64,000 nt of DNA from Brachynemurus nebulosus (GCA_035578155.1 JAPWDM010000005.1:25666877-25730876), one strand, 5' to 3'; shown: positions 35,667 to 47,465, numbered from the stretch's first letter. Translations and numbers: made by a program. The notes: generated from the letters alone by a model not told the origin.

Positions 35667-35902
35667 TATGTCACCGAAGGATGACATATTAATCTCGTTG
35701 TGTGATTATAGTGGGGGAAAAATTAATAATAATAATAATAATAATAATATATAATAAAATAATTATAGAGTTGTACATGCATATATTGAATAAAAGCAAG
35801 AGGGCTGTATTCTCACTGTACTTAAAAAACGAGCCAAAAAATCATAAATTAACACTTTTACTGAGGTGACATTACTTAGTGCATGTCAAAAACACGCACT
35901 TG
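35667..35902 (+). repeat. Dispersed repeat, near-identical to 47178-47465
   Basis: It starts TATGTCACCGAAGGATGACA, carries an (AAT)n run, then GAGTTGTACATGCATATATT, GCAAGAGGGCTGTATTCT and AACGAGCCAAAAAATCATAA, and ends near AACACGCACTTG. Every part is matched with very few changes at 47178-47465 in the same orientation. ATGTCACC at the start and GGTGACAT near the end hint at a short inverted repeat. It is non-coding and probably a recently amplified element. Confidence 0.8.
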
Positions 35903-35935
35903 TTAAATTTTACTAATTTTATTTTTTGAATGTTA

Positions 35936-36707
35936 GGCCCTCCACACACAGGTCGACTATTTTGCAACTCGAGTTTCAAACCAGTTGAAAATGTAACGGT
36001 TTGGGCTCCTTTCACGTGTATATGAAGAACCGCACATGACTCGACTAAAACGGAACCGATTTTAAATCAATTTCCAACTGGCCGCATGCGATCGTGTTTG
36101 CATGGTCACGAAACAGCTTCAGTCGCATGGTTGCATCGTTTGTAAATTTTCAAGTGCTTTTTGTGAATATTTTTGACGTTTTTTAATATTTAATTTGAAA
36201 TGAGTGATCAAGCAATAAACATTGAATTTGTTGAAGAGGTGGAATATATCTTCTTCATCTGAACTACTATTGGCGACGCAAAGATTCTCACTCGCGCCTC
36301 TGGTGGTAAAATTAGAACTAGCATCAAGTAAAAATATACGTATAAGATTAATGGGTGATATAAAATCTAGTAATCCGCGCACAATTTGTATAGTACATTT
36401 TTCTTCGACAATTAAACGTATACAAAAATTTTTACTTGATACGGCTTCTAATTTAAAAAACCAGGAGCGCTCGTGTAATTTTTGCGTCGCCAATTTGACA
36501 TGTTGTCAAAACTAGCTTCAGTAATCAGTACCAAAAATTTTTCCATCATGGCACTACTCTTTATAAAATTGTTAACTGATCCACAATCAGTCGCGCTCGT
36601 GTGCGGACAAACAATATCAATCAATTGTAAACCGGTTGCACATATAAATATTGAGCAACTGGTTTGAAACTCGAGTAGCAAAACAGTCGACCCGTGTACG
36701 GAGGGCC
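35936..36707. mobile_element. Harbinger-like element, 772 bp, with inverted core
   Basis: Ends GGCCCTCCACACACAGGTCG and, on the other strand, GGCCCTCCGTACACGGGTCG continue into about 50 bases of inverted repeat (CTCGAGTTTCAAACCAGTTG). TTA flanks both (35933-35935, 36708-36710), as in PIF/Harbinger. Internally, a second, imperfect inverted duplication (about 36270-36335 against 36425-36495, with GGCGACGCAAA at both) makes frames on the two strands read alike (SSKN, RIRL, CVAN). These frames look like rearranged remnants of coding DNA, not a working transposase. Confidence 0.8.
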
Positions 36708-37809
36708 TTAGCGTAAGGCCCTTTTCGAACTAACTGATTTTTCTCAGTTTTCTCCTGTTTATAAAAAAAACTACATTGGCTTTGGTAAAACATGCATGGG
36801 AGTATTTTTGTAGACTAAAGCTGACTTTGGACTATATTCTGAAACTGTAGAATCTATACTTTGTGTCATTTTTTGCAAACTTTAAAGTGTGACGTGCAAA
36901 ACAACGTAGCTTAGAAACTTCATATTTCACAAATCTCCTCTAACAACATGCATCACGATGTGGACTGTGAAAAAAAAATTGTAAAACCCTTTCCAATATG
37001 TGAAGAAAGCTGACAGGCAGAATTTTATCACCTTTAATTTTGAATTGAAATTTTTTTTTCATTAAAATATATAGTTCTCGAAATATGGCTGAAAAAGAAG
37101 AATAACCTGCATTTTAAGCACTTTCTCCTCTCCGTCCCTTCCAAACCCGACGTTCAAAACTGAGACTTTCTTTTACTATGGTATTTCCTCCTAATGGTAC
37201 AAAACAATTTAGGACATGTACAAATTTTATATTTTGAATGTTTTCATAAAACCAATAAATACTATATGTAGTGAACCTTTTTCAGTTTTCATGTGCTCTT
37301 TTTCATTTGATACAAATTCGATATTTTTGTGTAGTCATTTGTAGAAAAGTCGGTACACCGCATATTATAGTAGCACCTAATATTGTTATGAATAGACTAC
37401 CGACAATCATGCAGTCAGTTCAACACATTCAATTCAATGTACTCTGTGTCTGTTGCTATCTCTCTCGTTTACGGAGCTATAGTGAGTTTCACTGTCTGTA
37501 TTGAGAGCTATAGATATACATACATACATACACCCCCACAAACACAACAAGTATACGATCAATAATCCCTTTTGTCGGACACACATGAATGACTGACGGC
37601 CTGACGGACTATTTGTAAAATAATAGCGTATAGGTGGTATCCATACTAAAGGATTTTCGCTGAGTGCTGACTCATTATGTCTTCAAAAATGGATAAAAAG
37701 CATGTTTTACTGATTATTTTTGACTAATTATCATACTGAATTTTTGTTTAAGGCGGTATTCTAGTCTGGGAATTCGAAACAACCGATGTTTATGCGTATT
37801 CTTGGATTA

Positions 37810-37947
37810 TACAGGGTGTAAAACAAATAACTTTCGTCCTTTTGCGGGGTGACTCATAGCACCCTGTAGACACTAAAACCGCAGGAATTTTTTCGGAATT
37901 AACAGTCGCGTCACTCCTCAAAAGGATAAGAGTTGTTTCCCTACACC

Positions 37948-38045
<98 letters not shown>

Positions 38046-38105
38046 CTACAGGGTGCTATGAGTCACCCTGTAAAAGGACGAAAGTTATTTGTTTTACACC
38101 CTGTA
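37810..38105. mobile_element. TA-bounded MITE split by a microsatellite
   Basis: The left arm (TACAGGGTGTAAAACAAATA, then ACTTTCGTCCTTTT and GACTCATAGCACCCTGTA) is mirrored almost exactly at the right, ending ACACCCTGTA at 38105; the arms are about 64 bases. Another ACACCCTGTA occurs inside at about 37943. Between them is the (TA)n(TG)n run at 37951-38044. The ACAGGGTGT termini with TA are typical of mariner-type MITEs. Confidence 0.8.
37951..38044. repeat. (TA)n followed by (TG)n microsatellite
   Basis: About 68 bases of TA repeats run directly into about 26 bases of TG repeats, inside the MITE at 37810-38105. The TA run starts at the internal CCCTGTA motif and may have expanded from its target dinucleotide. 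Confidence 0.98.
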
Positions 38106-38264
38106 CGTATAAGTTTCGATTTTTAAAAATATGTTATTAAAGGGAAATTTTAAAATTTCCGATATCTATGAAGTTATTATAGGTATTTAAATAAGGTAGC
38201 AATTACGCCGCACTGGAATTAACTATACGGCAGTCTATTTGGACTGTCTACATCTGTGCAGGTA

Positions 38265-38899
38265 TACAGGATGTCCCAAAACTCCGGGGACATAGAGCTA
38301 CCATACGTATTCTAGAGGTCAAAAAACGACGATTGGACCCAACTTACCTATGTACCAAAATGCACCATTTACGTGTGAGAGGAGTTCAAAGTTTACTTAA
38401 AAAGTCAAATTTTTATTTTTGTGCGCATGGCCAACCAAATTCTTTAATAAAACTAAACTAGCTCCTAACAATATTGGTTATCAGTGTTTGAATAAAAAAT
38501 TTTTTCCTCTGAAACTATGCAAAATACGAAGTTTTTACAAGAGCCAAAAAATTCCTCTTAAAAAAATCTCAAAGCCCTATCATCATCCTTTCAAAAAAAT
38601 TCTGAACAAATTTATCTAGGGGTAGGGGTAGTTTTAACCCTTCTCCGATTTTGTTTGGGTTTCTTTGGTTACTGAAAGTAGTGGCTTTTTCGGAAATGCG
38701 CAGGTACTAAATTTCATTAAAATTGGTTCACGCATTTCGGAACAGCGTACAAAAATTTGATTTTTTAAGTAAACTTTGAACTCCTCTCACGCGTAAACGG
38801 TGTATTTTGGTACATAGATAAGTTGGGTTCAATCGTCGTTTTCTGACCTCTAGAATACGTGGTAGCTCTATGTCCCCGAAGTTTTGGGACACCCCTGTA
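38265..38899. mobile_element. Long-TIR mariner-like MITE, 635 bp
   Basis: Arms of about 150 bases: TACAGGATGTCCCAAAACTC at the left against TACAGGGGTGTCCCAAAACT on the other strand at the right, followed in both by GGGGACATAGAGCTACCA and ATTCTAGAGGTCA. TA lies at both termini. The core is AT-rich and encodes nothing; the 66-codon frame from 38419 is accidental. ACAGG(G)TGTCCCAAAA ends are widespread among insect mariner MITEs. Confidence 0.85.
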
Positions 38900-39298
38900 T
38901 ATTATTATAATGTATAGTTAGTCCATCTCCATATACATAATATAGTTAAAGTTAGTGTTTAGTTTAGCGTCAATCTGTCTGGAATTTTGCTCAAAACTTA
39001 AAAACTTGTTTTTTTACAAAACTACTTTTTTCGACCTGGTTGACATATAATGTTTTAAGTTCTATCTACCCAACCAATTGCAAAACAAAATTATTTCGTT
39101 TTACTATTAAAAAAAAAAAGAAAAATTTTTCTCGACAGCTGTCATTTTACGAATTTTGTTTATTTTTTTTCTCCCTTAGCTTCCGGCCAGAACGGCATTA
39201 GTTTTATTAGAAAAATTTTCATTATCTTTTTTGAAAAGTTTTTGTACATTTTTCAAAACAGTGTGTTGTGTTATAGTAAATTATATGTATATTATATG

Positions 39299-39453
39299 TA
39301 TACACTGAAGGACTAAAGTCTGATTTTTGATCCCGAGTGTGAAGTCTGTGGTGAAGACTGTTGTCAGAGGGCTTGTAAAGGTCCGACGGAAATAATTCCC
39401 AGAAGGGATCAAAAAAAAACTTTAGTCCCGTGGTATATACATATGTGTATATT
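39299..39453 (+). repeat. Foldback repeat, copy 1, left part
   Basis: TATACACTGAAGGACTAAAG is mirrored by CTTTAGTCCCGTGGTATATA about 120 bases later, so this section folds on itself. It matches, in opposite orientation, 48345-48475. It is separated from its continuation (39946-40255) by the hAT-like element, whose insertion the second copy shows to be secondary. Confidence 0.8.
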
Positions 39454-39945
39454 CAGGGCCGGATTTATCCTGAGTGCCCCCCTAGGTACCATGAAAAATG
39501 CCGCCCCTGGAAAAAAATCACCTCAACTTTTCACTATAAAAAATAACTGACCAGCAAAAAAAATTTCTTAATAACTTTTTCCTACAAAAAATAAGTGAGG
39601 AGCAAAAAAAAACTCTATATTATGTTCCAAATTTTGCCTCCCTGGGCACTAGTCCCGCGTGCCCCTAGTGTAAATACAGCAGTGAGAATACCAAAAAACT
39701 ATAAAAATTATAGAGACTATTATTTCTGAAGTGGAAATGGAATGACAGATAAATTCTTGCCAATTATTTTTATAAATAATTGAAAAATAAATTACAAAAG
39801 TTAACTTTAGAAACTTCGTATGAATAAAAATGTTTTTATTCTGAATAACAATTGAATCAATTTTTTTCAGTTTGAATAAATGCGCCTTTCCAAAAAGTGC
39901 GCCTTAGGCAATTGTCTAATTTGCCTATAGGTAAACTCGGAACTG
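39454..39945. mobile_element. hAT-like MITE, 492 bp, perfect 8-bp duplication
   Basis: Starts CAGGGCCGGATTTATCC and ends TAAACTCGGAACTG, with TGTATATT on both sides (39446-39453 and 39946-39953). The 8-bp duplication is diagnostic of hAT. The left 200 bases resemble 19124-19330 (CTAGGTACCATGAAAAATGC, CGCCCCTGG). A second end-like string, TAAATACAGCAGTG, at about 39673 suggests an internal fusion of two related elements. No transposase. Confidence 0.9.
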
Positions 39946-40255
39946 TGTATATTATTTTTTGCAATTTGGGCTAATTTAAAATTATAAAAATTAAGAACAA
40001 AATTATTCAAATATCATTTAAATTGTATGAAATACTATTACATAAGTACACTGTGGACAAATCAATCAAATTGGACAATACCTATAATATAACTGTTTGT
40101 CTTCATCTACAAGTTTGAATTTCTTTATTATTTTAAATAAGTAATTAATTAGTTTGCAACACTATTTAAGTTAAATTTAGCTTACTGGTTATTAGTGACG
40201 TTCCATAAATTCGGCTTGTTGATTAGCTTAAAAGGGGGTGTAAAAGTATTTTTAG
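39946..40255 (+). repeat. Foldback repeat, copy 1, right part
   Basis: TTTTTTGCAATTTGGGCTAA, ATAACTGTTTGTCTTCATCT, ACAAGTTTGAATTT and TATTTAAGTTAAATT appear here in the order seen on the minus strand of 48070-48344. The two copies lie about 8 kb apart in inverted orientation. It is non-coding. A further GAGACTAAAAGTG...TAGTCCC hairpin just beyond (about 40260-40325) belongs to the same hairpin type. Confidence 0.8.
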
Positions 40256-41133
40256 CTGCACGAGACTAAAAGTGATACTTTACTTCCTATTATGGGAGAC
40301 TAAAGTTTGTAATTTAGTCCCGGAATTACAAAAATATATAAAAATTAATCTATAAAAACGGCTGAAATGCATGTTCTTTAGACTACAATACCACCTTAAA
40401 GTTCATGCATACTTTATATTTGGGAGTCAACACAATATTTCTAGAATAGTCTTTATAAATTCAAATAAAAAAGTGACTTATTTTTGGTATTAAATGACTA
40501 ATTTTATACAAAATTTCTAAAATAAAATTGTTAGTTGTTTAAAAATTTGAGCATTGCGGGAGTCATCATGTACAAATTAACATGTCTTTTAAATATTTTA
40601 AAACCAAAACAAATATTTATTTTTTCTTCTGCGTACCACGTGTGGTCCATCAATCGAGCATTGCCATCTTGTTCTCACAATTTTTTTGTCAACAACGACG
40701 CTGATGATGACGTATTCTATGACTTTAGTCATAAAGTAAGTTGCAATCTTTTGTCTGTCCATATGTCATAAAGAATAAAATTTAATTGCAAATATTTGTT
40801 AAAAATAGATTTTTGCATTTCTAGTTTTCTACATAGACAGTTCATTCACAAATATAACGCCTTTTTGTGATTAATACTTAATTAAGACGGTAGTTGGAAA
40901 TAATTACTAATTATATGTTTCGGTTCACGCAGTCACGGATTCTTTGTTTTTTATTTAAATAATTAGTTTCGTTTTAAGACCTAAGCAACCGAATTGAGTG
41001 ATTCAATTGGGTTGTACGAAAAGGTTCTGTAAATTTTCAGTAGATGGCAATGAAATATGTTTAAATATTTCAAAGTTATCGAAAACAAATGATTTGTTAC
41101 GTATTATTGAAGGTGACATATTAACGCATTTTT

Positions 41134-41277
41134 AGAAGAAAAAGTAACAGTATATTATTTAATGAGCGAGTAATGATAGCTATTACTCACAAAGATGAAA
41201 TTGCGACACAAGTCGAGTTTATGAGGCTAGTGTCGTAATAGCCACTGCATGCGAGTAGAATACTGTACTTTTTCTAC
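41134..41277. repeat. Short inverted-repeat element, ~144 bp
   Basis: AGAAAAAGTAACAGTAT at the left is mirrored by ATACTGTACTTTTTCT at the right (one base shorter). The core includes ATTGCGACACAAGTCG and GTGTCGTAAT in partial mirror order. Probably a small MITE; the target duplication is not clear. Confidence 0.5.
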
Positions 41278-41338
41278 GACTTTTTCCTTTTTGATTTAAA
41301 TAAAATTAAATATAAAGTTTAAATTAAAAGAATATAAT

Positions 41339-41780
41339 CTATACATATAATAAAACTGTAACGATACCGTTTCTGTACATAAAATATTTTTTGAAAATTG
41401 TACTGGTACTGTAAATAGTTATCGATGTAGATATCAAAACAGCCATTTTTAAAATTTTTGTCTGTCTGTCTGTACACGCACTTATTCCCACTGAAAATAG
41501 AAAAACCATTTTGAGCATGTGCACACATTACGCAAAAACTATTGAACGGATTTTGATGAAATTTGATCTGGTGTTAACTTATTACCTGGGTCAACATATA
41601 AAATAATTTTTACTCCGGAAAAATGTCTCAGTTCCACAGGAAAATAGAAAAGTCATTTTGAGCATGTGCATGCATTACGCAAAACTATTGTTCTATGCAA
41701 ATGCATTATAATTATTGTACTTACATATACTTCTTATTGATATCATGCGCGAACGACGTCGCGGGTACAGCTAGTTTTTA
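41339..41780. repeat. Dispersed insect repeat with CGCGGGTACAGCTAG end
   Basis: It carries a TGTCTGTCTGTCTGT run, two copies of ATTTTGAGCATGTGC followed by ATTACGCAAAA, the ATTGAACGGATTTTGATGAA consensus of the family, and ends GACGTCGCGGGTACAGCTAG. Such repeats are abundant in insects. The internal duplication (about 41505 and 41655) may be a partial tandem copy. Two nested minus-strand frames here are not genes. Confidence 0.65.
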
Positions 41781-43835
41781 ATATATCTCTAATTTCATTA
41801 AATTGTCTATCTGAAGTACAAATAAATTTTGAATAGATGTACATGATAAACGGGAAATCAATAAAAAAAACCCTTACAAGACTGCGTCAGAAACTCATCG
41901 ATTTACTATTTTCGACTCTGTAAGGGGGAAAAAAATTGCTGATCTTAATTACGAGTCAAACTATCTTAATTACGAATAAAACTAGCACTTTTGATCTTTA
42001 GCAACGTACAAAGAATTTTATTTGATTTATACATTTATGTAAATTAGAAGTATTTATTATTATTTGAGAGTTTGTATAATTAATTAATTTATTTTATCGT
42101 AAAAATACTATGACCGGAAGGAAACGTTTTTATTATAAATTTATAATTTATAGCCATACTCATATCACTTACTTATTGAACAGATTGAGTGTTGCTTTTT
42201 ATTTTATACTGTAAGTACAATTTTCTGTTATCTTTTGAGGAAAAGAATATATTATATATGTAATATAAAACATAAAACAAATACTCCTAAAAGGGTTGTG
42301 TAAAATTCGACTAAATTTAAATGAAACCATGATTCAACGCATTTACAAACGTTATTCCCTACAAATTTCTTTTATTTTAATAAATATTATTTCCAATTGA
42401 GTTGTCAGGTGAATCTTTAAATAGACTATCGCCTGGTAATTTTCACTCTATATATGAAGGTATATATGTACGTATTCACGTAAGTTGACAAAATCAATAA
42501 TAAAAATTCCTAGAATATTTCACTTACACAGAATTTTAAGTGATGTAGTTTATGTTTTGCACAAAAGAATTTTCATTTTAATTTTAACGCACCGACCAGA
42601 GACGGTTTATTCAAAATTTTCAAGAGTAAATAAAAAAAAAAAAATGTCGAATACTTTTTGTTTGGTATTAAAACACACCTGGTACAATACACGGACTCAT
42701 ATTATTTATGTTATTGAAGTGATTAAAGAGGTGAACAAACAGACGTAAGTGAACTGTATTAGCTATGAATGAAAAGGTTTTTCGCGTATCTGAATGAAGG
42801 AAAACTTGATATCATCGCATGTTTCAATTCTATTATGTTTGAATGAAAATGTTAATCGACCATGAAAATAAATTCTACTTTTGTTAACTAGCTTTTCTTT
42901 TAACGAAAAAAACAAAAGAAAAAAAACAAAAAAGGAAGTAACCGTTTCTCATAATTGAATAAAAATATTCTTTATTCACAAAACCCTCTAATTTTAGATT
43001 GAAAATAAAATATTTTTAAAATTCTTACGATCCCGTAAAACGAACTCAATAGGATACTTTTTGAACTTGTAGAGTTCAATTTTCATACATTTTCTTGTCT
43101 AGTAGATGATACATTTTAAATCCCACTCTTTCGATCAATAGGTCCGAATAGCGGTTAATAGCAAATTGGCACTAAGGTTTTCGATCTCGATACGATTTTA
43201 TCGAAAATCGATTTTCGGGGAGCCGATCTTCGATTTTTTGGAGACCAGAGCGATACAGAGATCGTAAAAAATTCACGGGATCGAATATCTACCTTTTTCA
43301 AATTTAAATTAGAATATTTTTAATAAAAGTATGTATGATATATTTTTCAGAATGAAGGAATTAAGATATGAAATTTACTAATCTTTTGAATGTAAACATA
43401 ATTTAATTAGAGTGCAAAACAACTTAACCTAATTTAACTTTTGCACTGTTAACCGGTTAATCCTATTAACTATAACAATCACAATAAATTAGTGACTTTT
43501 TTCTATTTCCTCTGCGAACTATATATATTCGATTTTACGGTACTGTTTTGTGATACAATTAAATTTTATAACCAATATTTTTATGCGAATAAAATAATTA
43601 AGTTTCTTACCAGGAACATGTAACATTAAATTTATTAAGTGTTAATTTTTAATTATATCGGAAAATTTCTTTGAAAAACTTTTATAAAAAAATTTCTTAA
43701 GTGTTTGATTTTTCAGTGGCAAAGGTTGAAAATTTATAATAATGAATGCTGCTGCCTACTTAAAATTAATTTCAGTGTTGCCCTTGACGATGATTAAAAT
43801 ATTAATCATATTGTTAATGATAAAAAGAGACTCAC

Positions 43836-43904
43836 CATTTGCGGAATGTCCGGAAGGCGATAACGCATCTTTTTCTTTCTTGGAAGAATCCTTCCCACTA
43901 TTAC
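43836..43904 (-). CDS. Small 69-nt exon of minus-strand gene
   Basis: On the minus strand, TTTTTGTTTCAG precedes the exon and GTGAGT follows it. In the frame set by the neighbouring exons it completes a Gly codon and encodes NSGKDSSKKEKDALSPSGHS and AN, ending in phase 1. Both boundaries being phase 1 and the length divisible by three, the exon can be included or skipped without changing the downstream frame. It is Ser/Lys-rich, like the flanking protein. A plus-strand open frame over it (43742-43930) is its shadow. Confidence 0.8.
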
Positions 43905-44645
43905 CTGAAACAAAAATTAATTATTTTTAATTTACCTGTTCCAACAAAACCGGATATTAAAACACCCTAACAGTAGATTGTCGCATATTGATAATTGAAA
44001 TATTATGTCTTTTTGAAATATTGTGATATATATGAAATGTTTAAATACAGTAGAAGTCCAAAATTCGAACAATAAACTTGAATTTGTCGTGAAAAGGTTA
44101 AGTTAGATTAAATTTCCAATGATCCGATGAATCATTTTAAAATTTTATGAGTAGATTATATTATTTTATTAATTATTATGGTGGTGACATTAAAAATTTG
44201 TGAGCGATGCTGACTAAAAACAATTTTATCAAGAAAGTGATTAGAATTTAAACAGAAATTTTCAAATAATGTATGAATATGATGCATCATTTTTTTTTAT
44301 TCATAGCTGTACGCTGTTTGATTCTTGCCTCCTCTGATTCATTCAATTTGTACTTAATAATTTGTATGTTATGTGGTGTAAAGATCATATAATGCAAAAA
44401 AATTGCGGTACAACTGTTTTCAACTAACTTCCGTATGTCATCATCGGAGTAATTTGTTTACATTACATACCATGAACATGAACTACAAATACATCGGTCA
44501 AATACATGGATTACATTTAAACATGGAATTAATGCAAATAGCAGGTGAGGTCAGACAAAGTCTTATTCCTATCGGATTACTTTTGTAAGGATAAAAGCTA
44601 TTCCTTATATCGTGAGAAATACTTTTGTTGAAAAACTTTCTTTAA

Positions 44646-45425
44646 GGGGAGGTTTACTTGAGAGTCGTTAAAAAAAAATCGATTTTTTTTTTGCCGAAAT
44701 TGATAGCAAATTATGTGTAGAATATGTTCCCAAAGTGATTTTACTGAAAATAATTTAAAAACAAGATTCTTGCACATTAACCGAATCCAGCTTTCTATAA
44801 AAAAAATTCAAAAAACATAGTTCACGCAATAATGAGTATTAAATATAAAATTTTGAAAATACGTTTCTTTATATATATTTTATAATATCTCGGAACTACA
44901 TTTTTGGAATTGGCGGACACAATAACTTAAAAACTATTCGATGGATCCTTTTTTTAATTTTTTATTTTAAAGATAATTCAATTCTTCGGCACCTCTACCT
45001 AAGTTCGATACACTTTCAATATTTTTTTTATTTTTAAGTTTACTTTAAAGAGCGAAAAATAAGATAAAAATCGTAATCAAAAGTTCAAACATCCGCCATT
45101 TTTTTTTCTTTCAGCAATTTATTGATATTATAGGTAGAGGTGCCGGTACTCTTCATATATTTTATAAATCTTTTTTGTTTTTGGATTTCGGTGGTTTATT
45201 ACCGGCGCTAGGATGTCCGCCAACAATGTCGGATCGTCACACTGCAGTATCTATAAAATGGACAATTTTTTATATTTTTCCTTGAAAACTTTTTTTTTTT
45301 TTTTTGTATAGTTTAATACTTAATAAATATGTGTACAAAATTTGAAATTGATATTTACTTTCGTTCTTGAGAAAAAAATTCTAGAAAAATACATAATTTT
45401 TAAGGACTCTCGAGTAAAACTCCCC
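44646..45425. mobile_element. TTAA-flanked inverted-repeat element, 780 bp
   Basis: TTAA at 44642-44645 and 45426-45429 borders ends reading GGGGAGGTTTACTTGAGAGT and, on the other strand, GGGGAGTTTTACTCGAGAGT, about 30 bases in all. A second mirrored pair lies deeper (CGGCACCTCTACCTA near 44988, TAGGTAGAGGTGCCGG near 45132). Non-coding. TTAA flanks suggest piggyBac-like mobilisation, though the ends differ from the other TTAA elements here. Confidence 0.8.
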
Positions 45426-47177
45426 TTAAAATCATTGATTATGTTAGAATTTTTCAATTTTGATAATTTTGGCTCAATCGTAATGTTTATGATTTTTTAA
45501 AGATTTTTCTGACCAATTCTTTTCGTGATAAAGGTGAGGAGCGGCAATTTTTAAGTGTTTCGTATAATTGTTTGGTTTTGCCAGTTTTGATATGGAACAC
45601 CAAAAAGAGGAAGGAGCGATTAAAAAATAATAAATTAAACGACGCTAGTCGAATATTAGTTGAAAAATTGTATAAAAAGTACATATGAATTTTTTTAAAA
45701 AATGCCCTTGAAGTGTGTCATTGATGACATCATTATTTCTTTGCTTAACGAATGAATTGTTCTAGCAAAAAATTTGAAATATTGTCTTTAATTATTGCAT
45801 TTTGTAAATGTGAATAACCTGGTTGTTTGCTAATACTTTATTCACACGCGGAAAATTCTGTCAGTTTTTATAAATTTTAATGATAATCTACACTAATATA
45901 CATATATTATTGAGAGAGAGTGTAAGTCTTTGCTTGTTAAAAAATATGTACTGGATCGACTTTAAAAATGTTTTCATTCTTTCAAAGTTCCCATTAATTA
46001 GCAAGTAAACATAAAGTTGCTACTAACCATTGAGAGAGGATCATATTTCATTAAAGTTCCCGATCCAGTCCGTTTGGATTCGTTTTCTTTTCTTTCCCTT
46101 TTTTTTTTTTTTTTTTTAGAAAATATTCCTCCGGAATGAAATAATTTTTTTTTTTGGTTTGTTCTGGGGTCAGTTCAATTCTTGTGCGATTTTCTTATAA
46201 GTGTTTTCTTTTATAATTTCAGTACTTTTTATTTCAAACATTTCATGTATCTCCATTTTCTTCATATAAATTTATTAATTTTATTGTTTATTGTTTTGAT
46301 ATTATTAAACGTTTATTTGATAGTTCCTCACGTTATTCAGTTTTCACCATTTTTAATTTAAGTGGGGGTTATTTTTAACAGCAAAAGTAGAAATATTTTT
46401 AACTTATGCAAGTAAATTTGTACAACAGTATTGGCAAGGTGCGAAGTACATATATGGTGGGGATAATTAAATCGATTGCAGCGTGAGTAGTGGAGAAAAC
46501 GGGCAATAATACATGCTCATGTGTTTATAGTGTAATAATTTTAATAAAAAATATTAAATAAAAATATTTACATTGATCCACTTTGATTATAAACGCAATT
46601 GCCACTAATATGTCGTTCCTTATTTATCTGTCAACAGTATTAACGTCTACACGTCAATCCATAAACACAGAATTAAAAATATTTGAGGTATTTTAACTCA
46701 CATGCAATGATGTTTCATAAGGAGTTATTGATGTTTGTTTTATGTATGCCTGTACATTCAACTAAATGACTTATGGCAGCATTTCTTAATTTTTGAATTT
46801 CCCTGACGTGCTTCACCGTCATCAGCAACTTTTTTCTCTGCATAGTCCGGGGTTGGAAGGAAATACTGTCTTGATAATTATATTCATGTTAATGTCGAAA
46901 ATTGTTTAATTACTTTTTTAATACAACTATTATACTTCATCCAGTATTTTATACCTCAAATTGTTCAAATTTATTTATAAAAAAAAATAATTGTAAATAG
47001 CAAATATTTGTATTCAGATTTTACGGTTTTTTTGAAAATATTTTTATTTATTTCCACGATTACCACTATTTATATTCGTTAATGAGCCTGAAAAAATGTA
47101 TATTATAGATGTCGTTGCCATCACGCACCCAGCCAATACTTGCATGCAAATCATGCTTACACGAGCAAGTAGGCTTA

Positions 47178-47465
47178 ATTATGTCACCGAAGGATGACAT
47201 ATTAATCTCGTTGTGTGATTATAGTGGAGGAAAAATTAATAATAATAATAATATATATAATAATAATTATAGAGTTGTACATGCATATATTGAATAAACG
47301 CAAGAGGGCTGTATTCTTACTGTATTATAGAGTTGTACATGTATATATTGAATAAACGCAAGAGGGCTGTCATTCTCACTGTACTTAAAAAACGAGCCAA
47401 AAAATCATAAATTAACACTTTCACTGAGGTGACATTACTTAATGCGTGTCCAAAACACGCACTTG
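47178..47465 (+). repeat. Dispersed repeat, second copy, internally duplicated
   Basis: Matches 35667-35902 nearly base for base. It differs by a tandem duplication of about 54 bases: ATTATAGAGTTGTACATG to AAGAGGGCTGT appears at about 47267 and again at about 47323. The (AAT)n run is shorter than in copy 1. The 62-codon frame from 47109 crosses the left edge and is accidental. Confidence 0.8.

Larger units (their letters stand above)
33646..43835 (-). other. Last intron of the minus-strand gene, ~10.2 kb
   Basis: Bounded by a GTGAGT donor and a TTTCAG acceptor on the minus strand. It contains many mobile elements, listed individually. Gaps between them (34317-35666, 36711-37809, 40256-41133 and 41781-43835) are AT-rich, with no additional exon that I could support. 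Unsupported open frames include 40535-40771 and 42485-42748 on the plus strand. A short patch near 43175-43270 with a CGAAAATCGATTTTCG palindrome looks like a hAT-type terminus. Confidence 0.7.

Noticed and set aside
36119..36681. Overlapping frames on both strands near 36.1-36.7 kb as genes
   Set aside because: They lie inside a TTA-flanked Harbinger-like element whose core is an inverted duplication, which explains the similar peptides on opposite strands.
43742..43930. 62-codon plus-strand frame
   Set aside because: It overlaps the 69-nt minus-strand exon, which has canonical splice sites and matching phase; the plus frame is its shadow.
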